From: Adineta vaga
Taxonomy: Eukaryota > Rotifera
Direction of reading: 5' to 3'
DNA: 64,000 bases
NCBI GenBank assembly: GCA_021613535.1
Contig: CP075494.1
Location: 7,440,001-7,504,000 of the forward strand
Below are positions 13,701-25,462 of this stretch, piece by piece. The notes under the pieces are model-generated. The model was not told where the DNA came from. It saw nothing but the letters and a program-made list of their open reading frames with translations, and did not search any database. Numbering within the stretch: the first letter of the stretch is position 1; the number at the start of each line of letters is the position of its first letter. The translations under genes were made by a program, and so were the position numbers.

Positions 13701-14123
13701 GTTAGAAAAAGGACATCTCTTTCATCCATATCCAACGGTAAATAACGAATATATGAAAGATAAAAGTACCATAAATTTTCATTTTTTTAGTGCACGGAAG
13801 CAGCTGACCGAGAATTATTGCCTGGTAAAGTTTTAGTCTTTGTAATCACTCTAGATTTTTGTTTTTACTATTGACCTTTTTCTTTAGTATTTCATGATGT
13901 ATCTGTCTTTCCGAAAAAAGAATTACCATTTTTTATTTTATTCACTGCTGGATTATGTTCAGGCACAGCAATGCTTGCATTACTTACTCATCAATATCCG
14001 GAAATTGCTGCTTATATTGCTCGTCTATTTCTTAATTGGTTCAGTGTACCTCTACAATATTTGACGGATAAAATCGAATCGATTCTTCCGTCGAATCTCT
14101 TTCAACAATTGGCGAAAATTTAG
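10725..14123 (+). CDS. ST7: Suppressor of tumorigenicity 7 protein (ST7/ST7L family)
   Basis: Clear ST7 orthologue, a multi-pass membrane protein with TPR-like helical content whose exact activity is unsettled. Exons 10725-10929, 11784-11866, 11927-12347, 12409-12487, 12535-12689, 12750-12962, 13021-13093, 13368-13470, 13528-13737, 13791-13824 and 13888-14123 join to exactly 604 codons (603 residues; human ~585). Exon 1 encodes a hydrophobic segment ([18 protein letters not shown]) matching the first ST7 membrane helix. Exon 2 gives [15 protein letters not shown] and exon 3 [16 protein letters not shown]. Later exons have [62 protein letters not shown] and [19 protein letters not shown], near-identical to vertebrate ST7. 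Odd points: an Asn/Ser-rich insert after the second helix (residues about 110-150), a C-terminus of divergent sequence, and an 854-bp first intron. Confidence 0.97.
10930..11783 (+). other. ST7 intron 1 with pyrimidine-rich and short tandem repeats
   Basis: At 854 bp this is far longer than the gene's other introns (mostly 47-70 bp). It contains A-rich stretches, a CTG/CTA triplet region (11486-11520), a CT run (11525-11540) and short TA repeats (11220-11232). Open frames inside it are low complexity and not convincing genes. A first intron of this size often carries regulatory sequence, but nothing specific is visible. Confidence 0.6.
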
Positions 14124-14316
14124 AATAACTATTTTGTTTTTCATTGTTGTTGTTAGTTGTGACGATGATCTCATCTGAATGTGTACACGTGTCTTGTTTT
14201 TTTCTTCTCTTGCTTAGTCTTTTTCTGTCTTTTTCGTGTCTATGTTTGTTCGTTTCTTTCTTTGCTGGATGACGATGTGCATTGATGCATCGAAAAAAAA
14301 CAGAGAAGACAACAAA

Positions 14317-14322
14317 AATAAA
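14317..14322 (+). terminator. polyadenylation signal AATAAA for ST7
   Basis: It lies about 195 nt after the ST7 stop codon and only 92 nt before the start of the next gene, so ST7 and the P450 gene are tightly packed. Confidence 0.55.
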
Positions 14323-14385
14323 TTTTGTGTATACACAAAATAGCTTGAGTATTTAAATTCAACAAGACTGTTATTGTTGTACTGT

Positions 14386-14404
14386 TTTTTTCTTCTTATC
14401 TTAG
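14386..14404 (+). promoter_or_regulatory. 3' splice-acceptor-like site upstream of the P450 start (candidate trans-splice site)
   Basis: A T/C-rich run (TTTTTTTCTTCTTATCTTAG) ends 9 nt before the ATG at 14414. No donor is obvious in the short spacer after the ST7 poly(A) signal, which favours trans-splicing over a cis 5' UTR intron. Confidence 0.45.
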
Positions 14405-14413
14405 ATTTTTATT

Positions 14414-16528
14414 ATGGCAGCTGAAAATATTACAGAGAAAATTGTTGAAAAAGTCGAATTAGCAGCTGAAGTAGGAAGTAAAGTTGCTAATATTGTTGGT
14501 AATGCTTTTGAAACAACTGTAGCCGATGTTGATCATTCATCGGGAGCAGAAGAAGATACATGGTTGAATTATTTGTTATCATTTGGAATACATATTGCTA
14601 TGGTAGTTATTGTTCTTCTACTTAAATGGCAGTATGGTATGAAAATGAAATAGTATTTGAAAACGAATTTTATACTTCTGTTTAGATCGTAATCGATATC
14701 GTTATCCGAAAGGACCACGTGATTGGCGAAATATAAAAGATGCAGTATCATTTCATCGAAAGAAACGTGAAAATCTACTTGCTCTTGCTACAGATTATCC
14801 TGATTCATGTACAGTTATGACTCATGTTGGTCGTTTAGTTTTACTCAATGATCCAAATCTTATCAATGAAATATTCATTGGACGTGCTGATTTAGTTAGT
14901 AATAAAGTGGATGGTTATCTTGAAAATCAATTACGATATAAAGAAGGAAAACATATTCGTACAGGTATTTTCATGAGAAAATGAATCATTTGTCTTGACA
15001 ATGAATAGTAAACTTAAACCTTGAAAAGATTCAAAATATAAATAATCCACATATAATAGTTGATCGAATGATTGCAAAATGTAAGAGATACGTGATGAGT
15101 AACGCAGAATAGATGGATTAGTTAAATTGTAATAAGTAGCTTTGCAACAGTTAATTCTTAGATAATTGAGGATTATGATCCAGTGCACTTTTTTTGAAGG
15201 TTTCCCATCGTATAATGATGCATTGTATTAGTTGTCAAGTTTTACTTTGCGTGTGATAAACAAATCTTTAAAAGAGAGAATTAAAGCGATGAGACTTTTA
15301 CATTCGATTAAATAGTGTTCTTTTATTTTTTATAGGAATTGTTTTTCGTCATCAAGATCATAATGCTCGAATCATTCATAAAGCTCTTGTGAATCATTTC
15401 GATAATGATCTTGTTGGTAAACGTCTCGATTCTCTCGTACAAGAGCAATTAAAACAAATACGTCTTTCAGAAAAGTTCGATGTTCGTCATACGACATTCT
15501 ATTTCGGTGTTCGTCTATTAACAACATTGACATGTACATCAGCAACTGCATCGATTCATGATAAAACCTTTGAATTATTTGAACAAAATCTTTACAAAAT
15601 TTCCAAAGCAATTCATGCTGATACATTTGCAAAATCTGCGAAAGTAATGCTCACACAATTAACTGGTTTATCTGAAACATTAGATATTAATGAAAATGTC
15701 TTAGATTATATTAAAACATGGATAGAATTTCGACGTGGTGTAAGTACACGTGTTGCTGGTCTACCTGAAGAACAAACAGTAACATCAACAACAAAAGATA
15801 CCGATTTTCTCGATTCAATTTTGAATGTTATCGATGAATCGTCACCACGTTTGGATGAAGATGATATTGCTGCTTGTGTACTTGATATAATCATGCATGG
15901 AAGTGAAATGCTTAAAGGTGCACTTTCATGGTTACTTCTTTATACAGTAAAATATCCTGAACAAGCTGATGAATGTCGACGAGAAGCACGGTAAGATAAA
16001 TCGATTTTTATTTCAGAAAGAAAATGAAATCTTTTTTCAAATAGATCGAAAGGTTACGCATCATTTAATCTTTCATCGGCTGAAGCTCTAACTCAAACTC
16101 AAGCATTTGTTAAAGAGGTGTTACGTGTTTCACCCATTGTTCCAATTGTTATTCATTCTACTTTACAAGATTTTAAATGGCGTAATTTTCATATCCAAAA
16201 ACGTACACAATTTGGAGCTAATCTTGTTGCTTTACATCATTCAATTGCATGGAAAGATGCTATGAATTTCGATGTTAATCGTTGGCTTGGAGATAATTTA
16301 TCAACAATTCCAATCCATTCCTATTCACCTTTTGGATTTGGTCCACGAGCATGTATTGCTGAAAAACATTTATTCAATCTTTTAACTGGCATTCTTGCAA
16401 TATTTTTATATCACAACGATTTCGAAAAAACGGGTCCATTACCTGAACCAAGTGAAGGTTCATTTGGTTTAGTTAATCTCCCACCGAAATTCGCATTGAA
16501 GGCAACGCCACTTAGTACAAGATCGTAA
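14414..16528 (+). CDS. cytochrome P450
   Basis: Haem-thiolate monooxygenase, probably anchored to the ER. Exons 14414-14636, 14686-14964, 15336-15990 and 16045-16528 give exactly 547 codons (546 residues). After a ~50-residue Glu/Ala/Val-rich leader comes a membrane anchor (LLSFGIHIAMVVIVLLLKW), then a YPKGPRDWR segment like the Pro-rich hinge. The haem loop is FGFGPRACIA, with the axial Cys and the usual Arg; the K-helix ExxR is EVLR. The I-helix reads MHGSEMLKG, where most families have A/G-G-x-D/E-T: the acidic residue is kept but Thr is replaced by Met. I cannot assign a CYP family. The unusually long pre-anchor leader is odd for a microsomal P450. The third intron-bounded gap (14965-15335, 371 bp) is the longest intron. 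Confidence 0.9.
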
Positions 16529-16661
16529 ATGATATTTGTCAATGTATATAGAAGATTGCCATATTTATATTTTAAACCAGCAAATCTAATTCTTTTTATC
16601 TAGAATTGTATTTTTTAATCTAGCTATCTGTTTTTATTTTCAGTAAATTGAATTGATCAAA

Positions 16662-16735
16662 AATAAATTCTCGTTTTTTCTTTTGTATACTTGTTTACAC
16701 AATAAATAAATAAATATATATATATATATACAAGC
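16662..16735 (+). terminator. P450 3' UTR end: AATAAA and TA microsatellite
   Basis: AATAAA at 16662-16667 lies about 135 nt after the P450 stop. A second set of overlapping AATAAA motifs leads into a TA dinucleotide repeat at about 16713-16730. Confidence 0.5.
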
Positions 16736-16971
16736 AAGACTAATTTGTAAATTAATGATTAATTGCATTCATCAAATAAAATACGGTAGCATAATGAATG
16801 GATGCATCTCGTTGACATAGAAAAGTAACAACATCTAGCGCCATCATTCGGAAGTCGAGTTTTTTGTCGGTCATTTCTGATTGATTTACAGTCCATCTCC
16901 AATCGTGTCTTGAATAATTTAAGTAATATATATGCACTCGACGGTTGATTAACGAAACACATCGAAATTCC

Positions 16972-16984
16972 GGTTATCTTTCAG
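16972..16984 (+). promoter_or_regulatory. 3' splice-acceptor-like site abutting the UTP14 ATG
   Basis: The sequence TTATCTTTCAG ends exactly at the A of the start codon at 16985. A mature mRNA would have only the leader as 5' UTR if this is a trans-splice acceptor. Confidence 0.45.
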
Positions 16985-19621
16985 ATGGAAAACGATTTTA
17001 TTGAAGAACCTATTTTAGCCGACGATGATGATGAAGAGGTATAGCCTTTTTATTCGAATTAGAGGTACTGATTTGTTTCGTTTAGCAATCATACGGACAT
17101 ACGAAAAAGTCGAAACATGATAAACTCATTGATTCAATCGTCCATTTAGGTGGCAAAAAGAAGTAAAATCATCTTCATGCTTTTTCTTTTATCTCTGATC
17201 AATAACTAAATTTTCGTACCATTAAATAGAAAAGTTACTCTTCGAACAGAACCAATTAGTAATCCAACTAATCTTCTTGCATCAACACAAACATGTTAGT
17301 TTAACGACTAAATATACTACTCATTTATTTTTTTTTAATTCTATTTATCAATTAGCAAATGCATCAAAAAAGATAAAAAGTCATCAACTCTTATCCAGTT
17401 TAAAAAAGACTTCATCTTTACAAGTTCAAACATTAAAAAAACAGTTAGCCAAAGTTAATAAACATCAATCTGTTCTTGAGCAACCATTACAAAAACCTCA
17501 AGCCGAAAAGGTTCCTTCGTTATTACTCTAATCGTTAAAAAGATCTTCGTCATTTTCTTAGGCCGAACGTATTGCTGCGTATAATCAAGAAAAGAAATCA
17601 TTGAAGAAATGGGATCCGATCGTTGAAAAATATCGAACAGTAAATACATGTTTAATGATTATCAAATATATCTTCGTTTTATTTCAGGCTGAAACATTGA
17701 ATTTTCCACTTCAAAATGGTGGCGTTCAATTTCAAACTACTCAAGAATTTGTTGGCAAATTTAAGGTAAACAGAAGAGTTTGTTGTTCATCGAATCAAAC
17801 TCATCATTGATTCTTCTAGCCATTAAGTTCCTTAGAGAAAGATATTGCAGCGATATTACAATCAAGTAATAATAATATTCAACCTGATTCATTACTTACA
17901 CAAGCTGAAAAGAAGATGATTAGTAAAATGGATTTACTTGAAGTATTTATATTATAGTTGACATCAAAAAGAAAAAAGGAAAGAAAATATCTATGTTGTA
18001 GGCAAAAGCAAAATTAAATGAATTGAAAAAAATGCGTGCATTGATTTCATATCAACAAGCAAAATTTAAACGAGTCGGAAAGATTAAAAGTAAAAAGTAA
18101 GTAAGAATATTTTACTCTGACATTTTACACTATAAAATATTCAAAAAATGTATACATTGAGAAGATCACTATGTTTTATTTTTCGTATAGATTTCGTCGT
18201 CTCGCTCGAAAAGATCGACAAAAACAAGAAGAAAAAGATCTTGAAAAATTAGCGATCGAAAATCCCGATGAGTTTCTTGAACGTTTACAACAACTTGAAC
18301 GACGTCGTATTGAAGAACGCTCAACATTACGACATAAAAATTCTACAAAGTGGGCAAAAGAAAAACGATTATTAGCGAAGTTCAATACAAAAGTAAACCA
18401 AATCAGTATTAATTTTATTGATTTTATTTTTTCATTAGGTCCGAGAAGATATAGAAGAACAGTTGAAACTTGGTAAACAGTTTAGTAAAAAACAAGCAGA
18501 AGATGATAGCGGTGATGATGACGATGAAGAAGAAGAAAAACAAACGTTAGCAGTCAAACCAAAAGCTGAAATGCCTAAAAAGAAATCGACAGAAATTCCA
18601 TTAATTCTTCCTCCATCACAAGCCGAAGCAGATGCAAATCCATGGTTGACAACAATGACTAGTGTAGTTCTTCCAGCATCAGAATATTCTAAACCAAGTG
18701 AAGTTCGAAATGAAGAAACTTCGTCATCAGAAAGTGGTGGTGATGATGATGATGATGATGACGACGAAAAAGAAGAGGAGGATGAAAAAAATAATGTTTC
18801 TCTACCTTCAAGTGAAACACAGGATGTAAAATCACCTAAATCTATCGAACATCTTCACATGCCAGTATCCAATAAGCGAATTGAAGTTGAACAAAAAGAT
18901 CAACAAAATGAACAGCATCAAATGAATATTCAAGAAGCATTTGCTGATGATGATGTTCTTGCGGAATTTGAAAAAGAAAAAACGGATATTATTGAACGTG
19001 ATCGTCCTAAAACGATTGATTTATCATTACCTGGTTGGGGTGAATGGGGTGGAGTAGGTGTACCAGTTAACAAACGAAAAAAACGAAAGTAAACGAACAA
19101 AAAACTTCAACTTTTCTTGATTCTTATGATTTCTTTTATTTTTAGATTTTTAATTCCTCCAAAACGTGCACCACCTCGTCGAGATGTTCATCTTCAGCAT
19201 GTGATTATCAATGAAAAAGCCGATCAGAAAATTTCCGAACATCGCGTACGTATTTTCTTTTCAAATAGAAGAATTTTTCGAAACAATATTTCTCTAGGTT
19301 AATGATCTACCATTTCCATTTGTTAATGTTGATCAATTTGAATCATTAATTCAACAACCATTAGGTCGTGAATGGAATCCTGAAACAGCTTATCGTCGTT
19401 TAAATCAACCCAAAATACGTACACGTATTGGTGTTCGTATTGAACCATTGAATAAACAGGATGTTTTCCTAAAACACAATCGTTCAAAACAAGATCAATC
19501 AACATTAGATTTTGATTTAGCAGATAATTCTCAACAAGAAATATCGACATCAACTATTGAACAAGATTCTTTATTTGATAACGATCAAAATTCAAAGAAA
19601 AAATTAAAACGAAGAAGATAA
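16985..19621 (+). CDS. UTP14: U3 small nucleolar RNA-associated protein 14 (UTP14)
   Basis: Nucleolar component of the small-subunit processome, needed for 18S rRNA maturation. Twelve exons (16985-17038, 17086-17162, 17230-17294, 17356-17510, 17562-17639, 17688-17765, 17820-17942, 18002-18096, 18191-18392, 18439-19088, 19146-19245, 19298-19621) join to exactly 667 codons. Family signatures: HDKLIDSIVHLGGKK near the N-terminus; AERIAAYNQEKKSLKKWDPI; the Lys/Arg-rich block AKFKRVGKIKSKKFRRLARK; ERSTLRHKNSTKWAKEKR; the C-terminal LPGWGEWGGVGV followed by IPPKRAPPRRDVHLQHVIIN; and VNDLPFPFVNVDQFE. Two long acidic Asp/Glu runs (about 18505-18540 and 18738-18795) are typical of processome factors. 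Start at 16985 gives the acidic N-terminus ENDFIEEPILADDDDEE. Confidence 0.95.
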
Positions 19622-21075
19622 CAAACTTAATATATCATCAATTTGTTTTGTTTTGTTTTCTTGTTCTTGTGTTATTCTATCAAATATATAGTTATTTGAT
19701 ATTGACATAATATCTAAAGGATATCTTCAGATAGAATGCTCGAACTCATATTTTGAGAAAGAAGTCTAAACGATCAAATGAATACTGATGAGTTGCTTTC
19801 ATGAACAAAAATTGGAAGGAAAACTATTGTTTGTGTTTTCGTGAAGAAACTAATTCATCAAAATGGGTACAAACGCAGTATAAATTGAAAATGAATCTGA
19901 GCATTCAATTAATCTGATGTTAAATCTCATCATTTTCATTCTTCACGTAAATATATATATCGCTTAGTAGAGATTATCTTTTAGTCATTTCTTTTTCTAA
20001 TCAATATAAACGTTTCATGTTCTTCTCGTGGTTATTAATTAGAAAAACAGCATCGTTCGTACTTCGATGCTTACACGATGTATATATATATATGCTATTA
20101 TATTTATGTCGACTCTATACTTTGTAATACTAGCGAGAGAGATAGAGCACTCCTCTTCACAGGAAGAACATCGTGAGTTAGATATTATTCTTTTGCTTTC
20201 ATGCTATATTACAGGGTGTGACATGAGAGAGAGTAGATTTTCCTTTGTTCGTCAAGACATCATTTCTCTTTAGTTGATATTTTTCGATAGGAAAACATTT
20301 TCTCAACTTTTCTAATTACAATTGAATATTTTCTTAAATTTCTCTTTTGGTTTTCTTTGTATATGATTGATTTTTGATGAATACTCGAGTGAATAATAAT
20401 GCATTTCTTTCTGACATATAATTAAATCGTATTTGACAAGCGATTATTTACAATCAGTTATCTATTGTAATCTTTTGCCAGTTTTCCTTTTCTTCTAACA
20501 TAGAAAACTTTCTTATTTAAATATTAATGATTCGAAAGAGAATACTTTTATTTCTATCTTCTTTTTTCTTCTCTTCTATATGAAATATCTTCATTTATTA
20601 TGAATAAGAGAAACTCTATCATATTTGTAGGTTAAACAAACCCAATTGTTAGACGAAAGAATAATGATTTTGAACAACATCTTAATCATGTATTGCGAAT
20701 GAAACAAACAGGTAATGCGACAAACATTTTCGATGATAATTTCCATGTAAAACTTTACTTGCATATTATTCAAGTGTCAGACATTTTAGCGTATTATTTC
20801 TAATCGAATGCTTATTAATAGTATTGCTTATGAACGACCTCTTCAGACAAATTCAGAATAGAGAATGAATTTCATTACTCACGAGAATTTATGAAATGAT
20901 TTTAAAAAATAAATTTCTTCTGATTGAAAACTTATTGAATAGATATTTTCTATTTTTAGCGCTACAATCATTGTGAATATTGGTATAGAAAACAACTCCA
21001 ATGAATAATTATCGGTTCGTCATCGTTGGTTTTCTTAGTTATAAATAATCAAGGGTTTTGACATTTCGAGAAAGC
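19622..21075. other. intergenic region
   Basis: About 1.45 kb of AT-rich DNA after UTP14. It must hold the UTP14 3' UTR and the promoter of the next gene. The open frame near 20067-20273 is short and compositionally poor. No RNA gene or mobile element is recognised. An acceptor-like TTTTCTTAG ends at 21037, 39 nt before the next ATG. Confidence 0.5.
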
Positions 21076-22377
21076 ATGCCCACAACGGGCGCTATTCTTG
21101 AAACAAGTATTGCTTCAATGGCACCGATTAATGTAATTCCGACAACTAGGCAAGGCTCCTCACCACATACAACAACTCATACAAATCTACCAGATGATCG
21201 TGAAGTTTTCAAAGTAGAACTTTTTCTTAAATTGAACAAGATAAAATGTATATTTTTTGTTCATAGGTTTTACACGATTGTATGAAAGATGTTGCAAAAT
21301 TTCGACAATATGTTTATTATCTTGGTACATCATGTGATACAACGAAACTACGAAATAAAATTCAAAAATTAAAAGAACGTATTCATTGTAGTTTTTATCA
21401 TCAACGAGAAGTTCTTGGAAGTGGAGTAGCAATAGCCGGAACGTAAGTTAGAAAATTGATTTGAAATATTTTATGATTGATGTTTATTTAGAACGAAAAG
21501 TGAAATAACAGTACGACGATTTGAAAAATGTTTATGTTTTACCTTGGCTTCTCTTAATTATTATGAAGATTTACTTCATAAATTTTCTATTCTTCTCGTT
21601 TATTTTCCAGTAGCAACTGGAGGTAAATCTTTTTTCGTTGAAACTATACTTTTCAACAGGATATATATCAAATTTAGATAGTGAAAATGTTGTTAATTTG
21701 GGTTTTGAAGATTCTACGATAACTGCCGATGAAGTTTCATATGAAAATCATGAAGCAGAAGAAAATGAAACTAATCGTTACATTGAATTATTGAAGTATT
21801 TGTCATTACAACATTTTCTTTGTCTAAAAACGAAAAACAATTTTTTTCTTCTTCAGTCAAATTCAATACATTCAAACTCTTCGTGATGAAATCGAACACA
21901 TCGATGTTTATCAATTACGACATCATGCTACATCGTATTCAAGAGAATTTGGTTTGTATTTAAAACAATACAAAAACGAAATGAACTGTATTTTGACGAT
22001 TTTTTTCATCTAGTTGAAAATATGCATAAGTATACAACTGATTTAATCACAGAAAGAAATCTTGAAAGACATAATTCGACCTTTCGTCATTATTTTAATG
22101 ATAATGCTTCATCAGTAGTATGTTGAAACTTGTTGTCTGCAAAAAAAAAGAAAAAGAACGAGAGAAACTCTTGTGCTTTGTATGTTGTATTGAAAAACAC
22201 ATCTGTTGAATAGAACTGAATTCTCATCATGATTTTCTTTCCTAGATCCTTCAATGTCATCGACGATGTAACCGACGAAAAGTTCTTTGTTTAATGACGC
22301 TAGCATTATCTATGTTAATTCTTATTGGAATATGTATTGCTGTTCTTTCAGCGACAAGTCAAAAATCTCCTGGTTAA
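21076..22377 (+). CDS. RGS7/RGS9-binding protein-like, tail-anchored helical protein
   Basis: Seven exons (21076-21213, 21267-21442, 21492-21622, 21660-21795, 21857-21951, 22014-22117, 22246-22377) join to exactly 304 codons (303 residues). A short Ser/Thr-rich N-terminus is followed by a helical region: HDCMKDVAKFRQYVYYLGTS, CDTTKLRNKIQKLKERI, then ITVRRFEKCLCFTLASLNYY. The spacing and the 'LG-x-S-x-D-x-x-x-LR' pattern resemble the R7BP/R9BP family, which bind R7-type RGS proteins with Gbeta5 and hold them at membranes. The C-terminus has a basic CHRRCNRRK stretch and one membrane helix (LCLMTLALSMLILIGICIAV) ending in SATSQKSPG, as in tail-anchored R9BP and syntaxins. A SNARE-like protein of another family is possible. 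The exon 1 donor is chosen at 21213/21214 (AAA|GTAG); 21204/21205 also keeps frame. Confidence 0.55.
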
Positions 22378-23356
22378 AAACAAATCAATATAAAAAACGT
22401 TTTCTTGTCAGATTACTTTTCATTGACATTTATTGAATCAAAGATATGAACATAAACAAATTGTTTTCTTCGTGTGTGTGTGTGTGTGTGTATGTGTGTA
22501 AATTTCCCGTCCAATGTAAACTTCTATTTCTTGTGTTTCGTTTCTATTTTCTTGCGCTTGCTTTGTTTGGATGCATATGTATTGCTAAATTCGATGTTTT
22601 ATGTTTCAGATAAATTTCAATCATTCTTAATATCTATGATTTAGATTGATCTTTAGATTTTTACATCTACAAGTATGAAATATCTATTTATAGATCTAAA
22701 GAACACACGAGGGTGCCCTTTTTTTTCCTCTTAGATCCTTCCGTTGAATGAAAACGAGAAGAAAGTCGAGACATTGATTAGAACTAAAAATATTTTTCTT
22801 TCTTTTACACAGTTTTTTAAAACATACTGATTGGATCAAAGAACACCACTTTTTACGTACTACAAACGAAAATTGTCCTCATCCGGAAAGATGAGAGTTC
22901 ATTAAGTGTTATACAATTTATTTCCGATCTCATTCTGTTGTGTGAAGAATGTAATATAGATATAATTTTTGCTCGTAGAAAAATGATTAGTTGTCGTTCT
23001 TTATTTGTAATGACTTTCGACTAAATAAATTGATTATGACAATCATCGAATATTTTTCCTTAAAGACATAACTAGTTGACTAATATAAAAATCTATTTTT
23101 ACTTCATAGATTTAATGACTTTTTTTTTCTACGTAATTCGATTTGATTCGTAACTAATTCACGATTGATCGATTGATTTCCATACATTTGATTAAACATC
23201 CAAGTTCGAATGCACGATATAAAATTTAATGGGAAAATACTTGAATTTAATAATTTTCTTTTAATATTTCCGTTTTGAAAAGTATCATTGAACTAATTGT
23301 ATGATTAAGTACAAAAAAAAGATATTTTTTCTCGTTTATTTTAGACTAATTAAATT
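22378..23356. other. intergenic region with GT microsatellite
   Basis: About 980 bp without a convincing gene. A GT dinucleotide run lies at about 22472-22500. AATAAA near 23023-23028 could serve the upstream gene, although 650 nt is a long 3' UTR here. An acceptor-like TTTATTTTAG ends at 23344, 12 nt before the next ATG. Confidence 0.5.
22472..22500 (+). repeat. GT dinucleotide microsatellite
   Basis: About ten GT units followed by TATGTGTGTA, in intergenic DNA. Confidence 0.85.
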
Positions 23357-25462
23357 ATGATTGAAGGACATCTTTATTTCTTTCCATTATCCGTATGTAT
23401 TCTTATTCCATGTGCATATTTTACATCGTAAGTTAGACTTTTCTTTCATTTTCTCTTCTTATTAAACTTTAACAACTTAGTTTCTTCGTTGCTGTTCATT
23501 TTGGTCATTTAAAATTTGAATTTCCATTTCTAAAGTAAGATATAATCCTAGACGAAAGAGTTTTCTTTACTAGAATGTCTGATTTGTTGAGATAAATATT
23601 AATGAAATTCAAACTGATGCGTCAATTTACATACGCTTCATTGTCACGAGATAACCTTTAGTTTCATCAGTTTGCGTCATGATTAATTGTTAATCAGTAA
23701 GAAGCACGCATTCTAAATGACGCAATAAACTATGATAATTTTCATAGAAGATAATTAAAAGTATACAGTATTAAATCATATGTATCGACAGGAATGAGTA
23801 ATTTTTTTTAAATGAGATGATTATTTCGACATGTGAATTGTTACTTACAATCTAATCTAATCATATAAAGACATCTTCATTGATCACAAAAGAACGTGAT
23901 GAGATTAGTTAGTACTTCTTAAGTATGATTGATGTTTTTGTCTGAATCTTTCAGTATGAATACGAATTAATAGATATTTGAGACAATTTTATTTACATAT
24001 CATGCAATGTTAATTTAGTCACTCATCAACTGATTCACCAGAATCATGTATTTATTCTCAAATAATTAATTTCGTTTCATTTCTTCGTAAGTATTTTAAT
24101 ATTATCTGTTACAAAAAATCGAAATCAATGATATTTCTATTTAGTTATTATTACTATATATATACGTTATCGTCAAATGTAAGTTCAACATCATCATGTT
24201 CTTCTTTTTGATTATCTTGCGGTCAATTATTTAGAACAGAACTTATTCGTAACAATCCAACATGTGGAATAAGATATATTCGATTCAATATTACTTTTCT
24301 TATATGTGGAATTATTGCTGCCTTTAGTTTAAGTATTACTTCGAATTTTCCTGTTCGTATTTTGATCGAATCGAAACATATGACTTGAACTTTACCTTTT
24401 TTTTTCCTTATGCCATATAGCATACTAATGTTTATTCTATTCGTATAATGGCACTATATACTACATATCTTACAAGTGTTGGAGCATTGAATTGTGAAAC
24501 ACTTTTATCACTTTGGATTCAACCATTATTATATTCCAGTCGAATATTACCAATTCTTCGAAGCATAATTACAATTATTTGTACTTTGACACTTTTTCTA
24601 TGTAAGTAAATGAGACATTTGGAATGTTTGATTAGAAAGAAAATTCGATTAGAGAAATGTTTTATTAAGTTAAAATTGAAGGATGATGGCTCTTCATTTT
24701 GACAGAATAGCAAATGTCTTTTGGGATTCGATCTGTTTATTAATTAGATATCCATATTTCATAAGCTGAGTAAGGAGAAAAACATCAAATATGATGTGAA
24801 AATTATCATGACTTTTAGTTTGGTATTGGATTTTGTCTGGAAAGACTCAAATTTGATCATAGAAGAAGTCTAAAATAGTGTATTTTTTGACTAATTATCA
24901 TCATGTTCTTCTTAAATGACACTTGAAATAGATTTGATTTCAATTGTAATTATGTTGATCATATAACAATTAATAGTAAAACGAAGTCGATCATTTTATG
25001 GATGAGTATATGAACTTTCTATCACCCATGGCGAAACAAACATCTTTCAGTGTAGAACATTCTGTTGTGTTAATATTAAAATATATAAAAATCTTTTGAT
25101 TAATAAATTAAATACGCTCATTCTTTGACCTTGACTCTAATCTCATGAAAATCAATACTTTTTAGTTCTTATTGTTCAAACCATTATTCTTATCAAATAT
25201 GATAATGAAAACAAACCTTGGACATCAACAACACTCGTATATAATCTTTTCAAAATTTTTGTTCATTTTTTTGTGTTATTTTTTGTAGGGTTGGAATTAT
25301 CATCTAACTTCCATTATTTCTACATGGATATTAACTAGTTTTCTTCTTTTATATCTTTCAACTTTAATCATTGATTTTCATCGAATCAAAATCATTTCAC
25401 CAAAAATTTTCCTTACAAATGATATAACCGATGAACAAAATGCATTATCCTTATCTATATAA
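23357..25462 (+). CDS. DRAM/TMEM150 (Frag1/Sfk1) family multi-pass membrane protein
   Basis: Eight exons (23357-23427, 23481-23534, 24019-24086, 24145-24178, 24235-24352, 24421-24601, 25166-25236, 25289-25462) join to exactly 257 codons (256 residues), the usual DRAM length. The family signature is clear: helix 1 FFPLSVCILIPCAYFTSFFV, a luminal SSTDSPESCIYSQIINF segment matching the DRAM 'SDTGT-x-x-PE-x-C' loop, then IITIYIRYRQ (DRAM: ATIYVRYKQ), GIIAAFSLSITSNFPVH, a fourth and fifth helix, and a final WNYHLTSIISTWILTSFLLL helix followed by DFHRI (DRAM: RDFQKI). DRAM proteins sit in lysosomes and promote autophagy; TMEM150 relatives act at the plasma membrane, so location is not settled. Introns 2 (484 bp) and 6 (564 bp) are unusually long for this window. 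Confidence 0.85.

Noticed and set aside
14123-16985. Trans-spliced operon of ST7, P450 and UTP14
   Set aside because: Spacing of 290 and 456 bp with a poly(A) signal in each gap is wide for an operon; acceptor-like sites alone do not prove co-transcription.
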